NCBI GenBank assembly: GCA_016720905.1 | Contig: JADKJT010000017.1 | Span: 73,141 to 137,140, forward strand | Direction of reading: 5' to 3' | Length of the DNA: 64,000 bases | Origin: Gemmatimonadaceae bacterium | GTDB lineage: Bacteria; Gemmatimonadota; Gemmatimonadetes; Gemmatimonadales; Gemmatimonadaceae | In this document: in pieces, positions 53,634-62,226 of the stretch | Layout of the letters: every line of letters begins with the position of its first letter | Numbering within the stretch: the first letter of the stretch is position 1 | Made by a program: the position numbers and the translations under genes | The notes under the pieces: generated by a model | Told to the model about the DNA's origin: nothing | The model's database searches: none | Seen by the model: the letters and a program-made list of their open reading frames with translations, nothing else

Positions 53634-56231
53634 ATGAGCGGCGGCGAGCCGAACAGGGGCACGCCAGGCGGGCGTGATGTCGAGTTGCTGCGCGCCATGG
53701 CCCACCGGATCGATCAACAGGATCCCGGCGCCTTCAACAACCTCGGTGTGCTCTATTTCAGCAAGGGACTCCACGCCGAGGCGGTGGAAGCCTTTCTCCG
53801 CGCGCTCGCCCTGGATGCGCGCATGCGCACCGCCGCGCGCAACCTGGAAGTGGCCGCCGCGAAGCCGGGGGCGTGTGATGCGCGACTGTTGACGCTCAAC
53901 GTCCAACTGGCCGACCATCCACACGACACGTCTGCCCGACGGGATCGCGCACGACTGCTGCGCCTGATCGGTCGGAATGAGGACGCCACGCGGCAGCTTG
54001 ATGCGCTCATCGCCGAGGATCCCGACGATGGCGCGTCGCTGTTCGAGCGCGGTCTGGTGGAACAGCGCGCGGGCGATCTGCGTCGGGCGCAACGCTGGTT
54101 TGAACGTGCCGTCAATGCACTGACGGACGATCCGGTCGCTCGCCTGCACCTGGCGGAAGTGCTGTATCAACGCGGACAGAATGAGCAGGCGCTGGACGAG
54201 CTGGATGCGGTGCTGCAGCAGGATGACACGATTGCCGACGCGCACCTGCTGCGCGGATTCGTCCTCGGCGACATGGGACATCACGATCTCGCGGTTGCCG
54301 CTGCGCGTCATGCGGCGGCACTGAACCCGTCGCCGCAGGCCCTGCAGCCGCACCTGTCCCTGGAGTCGGCGCCCGCCGCCGTAGCGGTCGAGGCGCCGGT
54401 GCAGGGCGCGATGGCGCGCTACGGGCTGGGACTGGCCTTCCGACAGCGCGGATACTTTGCCGAAGCCCGTCGGGAGTTCCAGCGCGCAATCGCGCAGGGT
54501 GAGGATGCGCGCCTGTCCCGCCACGCCCTCGCGGAACTGGATCTCGTGGCTGGTGAGTATGACGCGGCGCGCGTGGCCTACGAAAGCCTGCTGGCCGATC
54601 AGCCTGACCACGCGCGATTGTGGAACGAACACGGCGTCGCCCATCACCAGAGTGGCAATCTGGCGGCCGCGGCCGAGTCGTATCGCGCCGCCTTGCGACA
54701 GGACCCGCGCTACGCACTCGCCTATAACAATCTCGGCGTGGCCCTGCAGGATATCGGTGATGAGAACGCGGCGCGTGAGTCGTTGCTGCGGGCGTGCGAG
54801 CTCGATCCGTCCATGGTGCGGGCGCGTTTGAATCTCGCGTGGTGGCATCAACGACAACAGGATCCGTTGGCGGCGCTGTCGTTGCTGGGCGAGCTGGTGG
54901 CGTTTCACCCCAACGATGCCGACGCGTGGCAGGCGATGGGCGTGATCTGCGAGGCGCTCCAGTGGCGCGACGAGGCCCGCGGCGCGTTTGCCCGCGCGGT
55001 CGAAGAGCGGCCCACGCATGCGGAAGCGCGCTACGCACTGGCGCACCTGCTGGGCCAGATGGGCGACACCGACGGCGCGCTGCGAGAGACCGAGCAGGCA
55101 CTGGGCCTGGCGTCGGTGCGAACCGAGGCGCGCATGAGTGTGGGCATCGACCTTCAACGGGAATGTCCGGAGGCGTGTGGTGCGCTGACCCTGCTGTCGG
55201 TCCGGCATGGCGATCCGTTGCACGGCGTGGCGGTGGCGTCTCACGATCTGGCCGCCATGCTGCCCGAACGGGGCGAGGGGGAATCCTCGGCCGTGTTGGA
55301 CCCGGTCGCCGACGCGTCGCAGGCGTGCCTCGACGCGGACACCTTCGCCGCGCGCGGTGTCATGGGAGAAGCGCTGGACCGGTACGAGCATGCACGGGCG
55401 CTTCTTGAACCCGAGCACGGCGCACCCGAGAGCCCGGCCTACGCGCTCTGGCGACATGCCGCGATTGGCGAAGCCCGCTCGCACTGCCTGTTGGGTCGTG
55501 GCACCGAGGCCTTGCCGTTGCTCAAGACGCTCGGTGTGCACGATGGCCGGGACGCCGAAGTGCTTGCGCTGTTCGCCTGTAGCAGCGCGCACGCGTCGCA
55601 GTACGACACGGCGCGCAAGGCGATCCTGCGTATCCTGCGACTCGAACCGTCCAGTGCCGCCTTGATGCACTTTGTCGGAGACGCTGCCACCGCAATCGAC
55701 GATAACGGACTCGCGCTTGCCTGCTATCGACGCGCGCTGGCGCTCGATCCGTCACGACCGTCGCCGCGGGTGGCGATTGCGCGATTGCTTCGCGCCCGCG
55801 GCGACTTGCTGGCCGCGCGCCTCGAATTGGTCGCTGCGCTTTCCACGGTGCCCGACTGGCGCGAAGCCGTGCTGGAACTGGCGCAGGTGCATCGCGACGC
55901 CGATCGACCCCATGAGGTGCTGGCCCTGTTGACGCGTCATCTCGCGTCCATGCCGACCGACCTCGACGCGCTGATTCTGCTGGCCGAAACGCTGATCCGT
56001 CTGGAGAATGACCGGGACGCCAGGGTGGCCGTGACGCGCATTCTGCGGCACGATCCGTCGCATCGTCACGCGGCATGGCTGGATGGGGTGCTGCTCGCGC
56101 GACAGGCGCGGCTGCGCGATGCGCTGGAGCGCTGGCGGTTCGTCGCGATTGATGCCGATGACGCGCTCGCCGTCAAGGCGAATCGCGCCATTGCGGAAGC
56201 GAACGCGCCGCAACTCCGTCTCGTCTCATGA
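53634..56231 (+). CDS. Large TPR-repeat protein of the chemosensory operon
   Basis: An 865-residue protein made largely of tetratricopeptide repeats, with no signal peptide. Typical units are AFNNLGVLYFSKGLHAEAVE (about residue 27), DGASLFERGLVEQRAGDLRR, ALAYNNLGVALQDIGDENAA, DADAWQAMGVICEALQWRDE and ALACYRRALALDPSRPSPRV. About residues 490-570 break the repeat pattern and may form a separate domain. TPR arrays serve as protein docking platforms; here it could couple the chemosensory output to the GTPase/ATPase. It starts 8 bases after cheC and ends 7 bases before the DUF4388 gene. No precise family assigned. Confidence 0.8.
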   Translation: MSGGEPNRGTPGGRDVELLRAMAHRIDQQDPGAFNNLGVLYFSKGLHAEAVEAFLRALALDARMRTAARNLEVAAAKPGACDARLLTLNVQLADHPHDTSARRDRARLLRLIGRNEDATRQLDALIAEDPDDGASLFERGLVEQRAGDLRRAQRWFERAVNALTDDPVARLHLAEVLYQRGQNEQALDELDAVLQQDDTIADAHLLRGFVLGDMGHHDLAVAAARHAAALNPSPQALQPHLSLESAPAAVAVEAPVQGAMARYGLGLAFRQRGYFAEARREFQRAIAQGEDARLSRHALAELDLVAGEYDAARVAYESLLADQPDHARLWNEHGVAHHQSGNLAAAAESYRAALRQDPRYALAYNNLGVALQDIGDENAARESLLRACELDPSMVRARLNLAWWHQRQQDPLAALSLLGELVAFHPNDADAWQAMGVICEALQWRDEARGAFARAVEERPTHAEARYALAHLLGQMGDTDGALRETEQALGLASVRTEARMSVGIDLQRECPEACGALTLLSVRHGDPLHGVAVASHDLAAMLPERGEGESSAVLDPVADASQACLDADTFAARGVMGEALDRYEHARALLEPEHGAPESPAYALWRHAAIGEARSHCLLGRGTEALPLLKTLGVHDGRDAEVLALFACSSAHASQYDTARKAILRILRLEPSSAALMHFVGDAATAIDDNGLALACYRRALALDPSRPSPRVAIARLLRARGDLLAARLELVAALSTVPDWREAVLELAQVHRDADRPHEVLALLTRHLASMPTDLDALILLAETLIRLENDRDARVAVTRILRHDPSHRHAAWLDGVLLARQARLRDALERWRFVAIDADDALAVKANRAIAEANAPQLRLVS

Positions 56232-56238
56232 AACGCGC

Positions 56239-57378
56239 ATGAGCCTCGAGGGACGGCTTCGCGAACTCGGACTCCCGGACGTGTTGCAGTTGCTCGGGCT
56301 CAGTCGGAAATCCGGGACGTTGCAGCTGCGCGCCCAGCTGCAGGGGGCCGCGGCGTTTGTGCGCCTGGCGCAGGGGGCGATCGTTGATGCCGCATCGTGG
56401 CGCCTGCACGAGGGCGAACGGGCCGAGGACGCGCCGGGCCTTGCCACGTCGTCGGCCGCCACCCGCGCGGTGGAGGCGTGTGTGCTCGACTTGCTGACCT
56501 GGCGAGACGGCGAGTTTCGGTTTGTCCCGATCGAGACGCCTCCGCCCGTCAGTCCGGTGCGTCTGACAGTGGACATGCTGCTGGTGGAGGCGGCGCAGCG
56601 TGCCGAGAACTGGGAACGCCTCGCGGACCGCATCGCGCATGCGCACGTGGTGCCGGCCTTCGTCGATGTGGAGCCCCAGCAGTTGCCCCTGCTTCGGCTG
56701 GTGCCACAGGAGTGGGAGATTCTCACGCGCGTCGATGGCAAGCGGGATCTGGCCGAACTCGCCACGGTGCTCGGTCGGGAGTTGTTGGACGTCGCCGGCA
56801 TCGTGCATGGACTGATTGGTGCCGGGCTGTTGACCCTGCGTGAGGTACAGACCGCGCCGCGCCGGAATCCCACGCCGCCCATCGGGAGCGACGTGCTGTC
56901 GCCGCGCGCCGGCGGGTCCGCCGCGAGCCATGCGCGTGATCTTTGGATCCCGCACGGTGACGATGCCCTGACGACCGCCGGCGACGTCCACGGTGATGAC
57001 GACACGCTGTTCGATCCGATCCAGATGGGCGTGCTGACGGCCGACGGCATGCCGCGTCGACGCACCACGCCGCGGGGGATGCCGGCACTCTCAACACCGG
57101 CCGAAATGCGCACCGATGACACCGTTGCGTCATCGGTTGCTGAGACGTCTCTCCATCGAGGGGAAGCAAGCTGGCCATTGCCCGGGATGGATGCAACAAC
57201 GTTGTGCACGCACGGGGATGAGGCCGCGCGGCGCGGTGACCTTGCCGGCGCACTGACATTCTGGAGTGCTGCCCTCCGGTCGGAGGCTTCGCTCGCGGAC
57301 GCGGATCGCATCCGCGAAGCGATCGCGTTGGCCGCCCGACTGCACGCGTTACTGCATCCCGCAGCGCGTCGAGAGTAA
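56239..57378 (+). CDS. DUF4388 (PATAN-like) protein
   Basis: A 379-residue protein with an N-terminal DUF4388 domain (MSLEGRLRELGLPDVLQLLG, SRKSGTLQLR, VRLAQGAIVDA), then a winged-helix-like region with VDGKRDLAELATVLG and IVHGLIGAGLLTL, and a long low-complexity C-terminal tail rich in T, P, D and R. DUF4388/PATAN domains occur in bacterial signalling proteins, including response regulators that control type IV pili in cyanobacteria. Starts 7 bases after the TPR gene and precedes the GTPase by 25 bases. A paralogue is encoded at 60042. Confidence 0.8.
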   Translation: MSLEGRLRELGLPDVLQLLGLSRKSGTLQLRAQLQGAAAFVRLAQGAIVDAASWRLHEGERAEDAPGLATSSAATRAVEACVLDLLTWRDGEFRFVPIETPPPVSPVRLTVDMLLVEAAQRAENWERLADRIAHAHVVPAFVDVEPQQLPLLRLVPQEWEILTRVDGKRDLAELATVLGRELLDVAGIVHGLIGAGLLTLREVQTAPRRNPTPPIGSDVLSPRAGGSAASHARDLWIPHGDDALTTAGDVHGDDDTLFDPIQMGVLTADGMPRRRTTPRGMPALSTPAEMRTDDTVASSVAETSLHRGEASWPLPGMDATTLCTHGDEAARRGDLAGALTFWSAALRSEASLADADRIREAIALAARLHALLHPAARRE

Positions 57379-57403
57379 CGGCAGGCCAAAGAGGGACGGG
57401 CGC

Positions 57404-58093
57404 ATGCCCATCGTGGACCACGCCACGAAGCTGATCACTTGCAAATTGGTCTACTACGGTCCAGGGCGATCGGGGAAGACCACGAACTTGACGCATCTGC
57501 ACGGCGCGTTACCCGACGGCCAAGTTGGTGAGCTGACGTCGCTGGCCACGCGTCGCGACCGCACGCTGTTCTTCGACTACCTCCCTGTTGACCTCGGCAC
57601 GGTGGGCGCGTATCGCGTGCGATTCCAGTTGTACACGGTGCCGGGTCAGCCGTACTATCGGGCGATCCGGCAACTCGTGTTGCAGGGCGCCGACGGCGTG
57701 GCGTTCGTGGCGGACAGTCAACGCCATCGATGGGACGACAATCTCGAAAGCCTGCAAGACATGCACGCCAACCTCGCCGAACATGGCGTTGACGTGCGCG
57801 ACCTGCCCGTGGTGATGCAATACAACAAGCAGGACCTGCCACCATCGCTGGCCGCGTCGGTGGCCGAGCTGTCGGTGGCGCTGAACTTCCGCGGGGTGCC
57901 GGAGTTCGCCGCCGATGCGTTGCACGGCGTTGGCGTGTTTGATACGCTGCGATCGCTGGGGATGCGGGTCCTGCGACGTCTCGGTGCCGACGACGGCACG
58001 ACCACCGCGCAGCGCGCGCGCGCCGCGTTGCGCACGCCGCTGGCACGCGTGGCCGTCACGGATGAACTGGCCGCGGTCGGTGCCGGCGCGTGA
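57404..58093 (+). CDS. MglA-type Ras-like small GTPase
   Basis: Bacterial small GTPase of 229 residues. G1 is GPGRSGKT (19-26), G3 TVPGQP (78-83) and G4 NKQD (141-144); the KLVYYGPGRSGKTTNL and QLYTVPGQPYYRAIRQL segments are MglA signatures. MglA in Myxococcus sets cell polarity and drives gliding and pilus reversals under Frz chemosensory control. Here it is followed, with a GTGA overlap, by the tandem AAA+ protein and preceded by a DUF4388 protein. No MglB (roadblock) GAP gene is seen nearby, so another protein in the operon may fulfil that role. The C-terminus beyond 190 is Arg/Ala-rich. Confidence 0.9.
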   Translation: MPIVDHATKLITCKLVYYGPGRSGKTTNLTHLHGALPDGQVGELTSLATRRDRTLFFDYLPVDLGTVGAYRVRFQLYTVPGQPYYRAIRQLVLQGADGVAFVADSQRHRWDDNLESLQDMHANLAEHGVDVRDLPVVMQYNKQDLPPSLAASVAELSVALNFRGVPEFAADALHGVGVFDTLRSLGMRVLRRLGADDGTTTAQRARAALRTPLARVAVTDELAAVGAGA

Positions 58094-60042
58094 GCACCCT
58101 GCTCGACGGCGGATACCGATTCGACACGTTCGTGATCGGCTCATCCAATCGGCTCGCCGTGTCGGCCGCCCATGCGGTGGCCGAGTCGCCCGGCACCGTG
58201 TACAACCCGCTGTTCGTGTATGGCGGATCGGGACTGGGCAAGACGCATCTCGTCGCGGCCCTCGCGTTCCAGGCGCGACTCACGCAACCGGCGCTGCGCG
58301 TGGAGTTCAGCACGGGTGAAGAAGTGGCGGAACGACTGCACAAGGCGATTGCGTCGGGACAGCAGGCCGAGTTCGCGCGACGATATCAGGAAGTCGATCT
58401 CCTCCTGCTGGATGACGTGCAGTTCCTGACGGGGCAACGGGAAACGCAGACGGAACTGCTGCGGCTCTTCAACCTGATGCAGGGCAAGGGACGTCAGCTC
58501 GTGATGACGAGTGATCGCCCGCCGGCCGATATCCCGGACGTCGACCAGCGTTTGCTGTCCCGGCTCTCCGGCGGGTTGATTGTCGATGTCGGTGCGCCGG
58601 ACTACGAAATGCGTCTGGCCATTCTGCGCAATGCCATCATCGAGCGCTCGCTCGCATTCGATGATGGCGTCCTGGAGGAGACGGCCCGCTTGCCGTTCGA
58701 GAATGTGCGCGAGCTCAAGGGGGCGCTGAATCGGCTCTCGGCATTTCAGCAACTCGAAGGGCAGGCCATCACCGCCGACGACGTGCGGGCGGTGCTGGGT
58801 GAACAGGCCGTGGACGTGCACGACGAGGCAATGATGGGTGCGGCAACGGTGGCCGCGGAACAGGGCACCGAGTACGAAGGCTTCCTGGCGGACGTGCTGC
58901 AGGAAGTGGAGACTCGTGTGGAGCAGTGGCGGGTCTATCTGGGCGAAGCGTGCGCGTTCTGGCGCGCCGAAGGGTATGCCACCGCCGTGTTGGAACGCGC
59001 CATGGCATTGCCGTCCGCGCCGGAAGTCAACGGACTGCTCGCGACGTTTGCGGCGGCCGTCGAACACCTGCGCAATCTCGAGGCGCAGTCGCTGGCGGTG
59101 GATCCGTCGTTGCGCGGACATCCCGCCTTCAGGAACCCGGAACTGGTCGCTGACGCCCAACTGCTGCTGGATCGCGCGATCGCGTCGGCGCTGCCCTTGC
59201 CAGCGCCCCTGCCGGGGTTCACCCGCGCGGCGCTGGAGGTGGGCACCGCCAACCAGCTGACGCTCAAGGCGTTCGATTCCGTGCTGGAGCATCCCGGCCA
59301 ACGATACAATCCCCTGTTGGTGCATGGCCCGTCCGGCGTCGGCAAGACGCACGTTGCGCACGCGCTCGGCAACGCGGTACGTGCGGCCTGGCCGCGCAAA
59401 GCCGTGGCCTGTGTCAGTGCCACCGCGTTTGTCGAGGAACTGGTGGCGGCGATGCAGGAGGGTGGCGTGGAACGATGGCGCTCCCGCTATCGCGCAGCGG
59501 ATGTGCTCATCGTCGACGATGTGCACCATCTCGCGGACAAGGAGCGCACCCAGGAAGAACTCTTCCATCTGTTCAACCACTTGTACGATCGCGGCAGCCA
59601 GATTGTGCTCACCAGCGACCGGGCGCCGCGGGATATCGTCGGCCTGGCCGATCGACTGCGGTCGCGCTTTGAAGGCGGCCTGGTGGCGACATTGCAGGCC
59701 CCCGATCGCGGGCTGCGTGAGCGGCTCATTCACCGGTGGTTGCTGGAAGCCGGCCATGAACCGGGCCAGGCGCTGGTGGCCCTGCTAGCCGATCGTGACG
59801 CGCGCAGTGTGCGTGAACTGGTGGGACTCATGACGCGCCTGCAGGCCGCCGCGGAGATGGGCGGTCGCCCGCTCACGCTGGAACTTGCGCAACGCGAACT
59901 GGGCGTCGCGCGCACCGAAGGCACAATGTTCACCGCGCGGGCGCACGCCGCCGGAGCCTTGGACGACTTCTTTCTGGATCGGGAGAAAGTCATCTGGGCC
60001 TGGCCCGATCTGGGCGGACGATTGATCGAGGAGTACCGCTGA
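58090..60042 (+). CDS. Tandem DnaA-like AAA+ ATPase without a DnaA DNA-binding domain
   Basis: A 650-residue protein with two DnaA-type ATPase modules. Module 1 (about 1-240): FDTFVIGSSNRLAVSAAHAV, YNPLFVYGGSGLGKTHL (Walker A 45-52), VDLLLLDDVQFLTGQRETQ, and a lid region NVRELKGALNRL. A helical linker (about 270-375) follows. Module 2 (about 377-620): YNPLLVHGPSGVGKTHV, ADVLIVDDVHHLADKERTQ (near 473), VLTSDRAP and VRELVGLM. Both Walker motifs are intact in each. No domain IV helix-turn-helix is present, so it is not a replication initiator. Its context between an MglA-type GTPase and DUF4388-TPR protein in a che operon suggests a signalling or assembly ATPase. I know no characterised protein of this layout. 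Confidence 0.88.
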   Translation: MSTLLDGGYRFDTFVIGSSNRLAVSAAHAVAESPGTVYNPLFVYGGSGLGKTHLVAALAFQARLTQPALRVEFSTGEEVAERLHKAIASGQQAEFARRYQEVDLLLLDDVQFLTGQRETQTELLRLFNLMQGKGRQLVMTSDRPPADIPDVDQRLLSRLSGGLIVDVGAPDYEMRLAILRNAIIERSLAFDDGVLEETARLPFENVRELKGALNRLSAFQQLEGQAITADDVRAVLGEQAVDVHDEAMMGAATVAAEQGTEYEGFLADVLQEVETRVEQWRVYLGEACAFWRAEGYATAVLERAMALPSAPEVNGLLATFAAAVEHLRNLEAQSLAVDPSLRGHPAFRNPELVADAQLLLDRAIASALPLPAPLPGFTRAALEVGTANQLTLKAFDSVLEHPGQRYNPLLVHGPSGVGKTHVAHALGNAVRAAWPRKAVACVSATAFVEELVAAMQEGGVERWRSRYRAADVLIVDDVHHLADKERTQEELFHLFNHLYDRGSQIVLTSDRAPRDIVGLADRLRSRFEGGLVATLQAPDRGLRERLIHRWLLEAGHEPGQALVALLADRDARSVRELVGLMTRLQAAAEMGGRPLTLELAQRELGVARTEGTMFTARAHAAGALDDFFLDREKVIWAWPDLGGRLIEEYR

Positions 60043-61712
60043 TGGCCATCCGCGGGAATCTCTCCGAAGCCAGTCTGGCGGACGTGCTGCAGCTCCTGGC
60101 CTTGGGACAGAAGTCAGGCTGTCTCAGCGTCGCGCGTGAAGGGAGCTTCGGCACGGTGCACTTCGATCGCGGGCGCATCGTCCATGCGGCGATTGTCAAC
60201 CGTCGCGATCGTCTGGGTGACCGGTTGGTGCGAACCGGCGCTGTCGATGCCGATGCGCTGGCGCGCGTGGTGGCCAGCGTTGGTCCATCGGATGATCGGG
60301 AGCTGGCCGTGGTGCTGATTGCCCAGCGATTGGTCGAACCGGACGTGCTGATGGTGCAGTATCGCGCGCAGGTGGAAGAGGCCGTCTACCACCTGTTCGC
60401 GTGGAACACGGGGACGTTCACCTTCGAGCCGGACACGCACGCAGCGGACGGCGAACCGCTGCTGTCCGTCAGCGCCGACGCGTTGTTGCTGGAAGGCGCG
60501 CGCCGGGTCGACGAATGGACGCTGATCGAGAAGAAGATCCCCAGCCTCGATCTCATCTTCGAAGTGGACACGAAGCGACTGGCCCAGCGAAATGATGTGT
60601 CGCTGAGCCACACACAGGAGCGCCTGGTGTTGTTGCTGGATGGTGCGAATGATGTGCATGCGCTGGTGGAGCGCTCGGGGATCGACGAGTTCGAAGTCGG
60701 CAAGGCCATTTACGGCCTGATCACGGCCGGATTCGCCCAGCGCGTGGGGCGCAGTGCCGCGCGTCGCCAGCCGCCACCGGAAAGTCGCGTGGCCGAGCAT
60801 CGCAATCTCGGCGTCGCCTTCTACCGAACCGGAATGCTCGATGAAGCACAACGCGAGTTCCGTCGAGTGCTCGAACTGCGCGACGCGGACGGCGCGGCGC
60901 GCTTTCATCTCGGGCTGGTGCATCTGAAGCGTGGGGAATGGCAGGATGCGGTCGATACCCTGCGACGCGCGGCGCTTGAGCCGGACGCCCCGGCGGCGGT
61001 GTTCCACAATCTGGCGTTCGCGTTCGAGCAACTGGGTCGACTGGACGACGCCTGTGCCGCGTTGGCCGACGCGAGAACGCGCGCGCCGGCGGCCGACCCG
61101 CGGATCGCACTGTCCGAGGCCGTGATCGCGTTGCAGCGTGGCGACCTGGCGGTGGCCGAAGACCGATTGGCGCTGGCGCGCGCGGGGTGGGGTTCCCGGC
61201 AGCCATCCGCCGCGTGGTATCATGCGGCGGGACTCGCCGCCGCGTTGGCCGGCGACGCCGCGCGCGCCATTGCCACGCTGGATGAAGGGTTGACGCTGCA
61301 CCCGCATGCGGCCGCCCTGCACAACAACCTCGCGGTGGTGCATGAACGCCGTGGCAGTTATGAACTGGCCGCGCGCACCATCGAGCATGCGTTGCTGGAA
61401 GACGCCAACTGCGCACATCTGCACAAGAATCTGGGTGACTATCTGTACCGGGCGCAGCGCTACGATGAGGCATTCGATGCGCTCACCCGGGTGATTCGAC
61501 TGCATGCGGCGCACGGCGCCGATGTCTATCTCAAGCTCGGCAACATTCACTATCGCCGGGGCACAATGGACGACGCGCGCGCGGCATGGGAGCGCGCCCT
61601 GGCGATCGATCCCGACAATCGCATCGTGAAGGCGAATCTCGATGCGTTCCGACGCGCCGACCCCGCCGATCGGGAGCGTGCTGGTGACGCACTGGTGGGA
61701 CACGCCGCATGA
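60042..61712 (+). CDS. DUF4388-TPR fusion protein
   Basis: A 556-residue protein. The N-terminal DUF4388/PATAN-like domain (MAIRGNLSEASLADVLQLLA, GQKSGCLSV, FDRGRIVHAA) is followed by a second winged-helix-like segment (LLDGANDVHALVERSGIDEF, IYGLITAGFAQRV) and then by TPR repeats from about residue 245 (HRNLGVAFYRTGMLDEAQRE, HLGLVHLKRGEWQDAV, VYLKLGNIHYRRGTMDDA). It thus combines in one chain the two module types found as separate genes upstream in the operon. The ATG overlaps the previous stop by one base (TGATG). Confidence 0.85.
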   Translation: MAIRGNLSEASLADVLQLLALGQKSGCLSVAREGSFGTVHFDRGRIVHAAIVNRRDRLGDRLVRTGAVDADALARVVASVGPSDDRELAVVLIAQRLVEPDVLMVQYRAQVEEAVYHLFAWNTGTFTFEPDTHAADGEPLLSVSADALLLEGARRVDEWTLIEKKIPSLDLIFEVDTKRLAQRNDVSLSHTQERLVLLLDGANDVHALVERSGIDEFEVGKAIYGLITAGFAQRVGRSAARRQPPPESRVAEHRNLGVAFYRTGMLDEAQREFRRVLELRDADGAARFHLGLVHLKRGEWQDAVDTLRRAALEPDAPAAVFHNLAFAFEQLGRLDDACAALADARTRAPAADPRIALSEAVIALQRGDLAVAEDRLALARAGWGSRQPSAAWYHAAGLAAALAGDAARAIATLDEGLTLHPHAAALHNNLAVVHERRGSYELAARTIEHALLEDANCAHLHKNLGDYLYRAQRYDEAFDALTRVIRLHAAHGADVYLKLGNIHYRRGTMDDARAAWERALAIDPDNRIVKANLDAFRRADPADRERAGDALVGHAA

Positions 61713-61746
61713 GTCGCGGCCGATGCGCGGCGCGGTCGGGCGCGCC

Positions 61747-62226
61747 ATGACGCAGATCACGGTGAACATCGCCGACTATGCGGTCGGGGCCGGACCGCTG
61801 ATGCTGGTGACGGTGGGCCTGGGCTCCTGCGTGGGAATTGCGCTGTACGCGCGCGACGTGCGCGTGGGGGCGCTCGCCCATGTATTGTTGCCGAACGTCA
61901 ACCTGTCCGTGGCGCAGGAGACGCCCGGGAAGTATCCCGCCACCGCGATTCCCGCGATGGTGCGGCGTATGCGCGAACTGGGCGCGCGCGGCGAGATTCA
62001 CGCACGCCTGATCGGCGGGGCGAGCATGTTCACCCCGTTGCTGGCACCCGGTTCGATGTCGTTGGGCGCCCGCAACGTGGCGGCATCGCATGCGGCGTGT
62101 GCCGCCGCGCACCTGCCGATTGTGGGCCAGGATATCGGCGGCGCGCACGGACGTTCGGTGTTCTTCAATGTCGCGGATGGCACGCTGCTGGTTCGCTCCA
62201 TGCGTTCGTCCGATGTTCACCTCTGA
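61747..62226 (+). CDS. cheD: CheD receptor deamidase
   Basis: Deamidates glutamines of chemoreceptors and interacts with CheC. The 159-residue protein has the catalytic Cys and His in TVGLGSCVGIALYARD (C28) and ALAHVLLPN (H45), plus LIGGASMF and GQDIGGAHGRSVFFNVADG. ATG at 61747 starts the core; upstream in-frame starts (for example GTG in the end of the previous gene) exist. It overlaps cheB by 14 bases. CheD implies that receptors with Gln/Glu sites exist elsewhere in the genome. Confidence 0.92.
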   Translation: MTQITVNIADYAVGAGPLMLVTVGLGSCVGIALYARDVRVGALAHVLLPNVNLSVAQETPGKYPATAIPAMVRRMRELGARGEIHARLIGGASMFTPLLAPGSMSLGARNVAASHAACAAAHLPIVGQDIGGAHGRSVFFNVADGTLLVRSMRSSDVHL

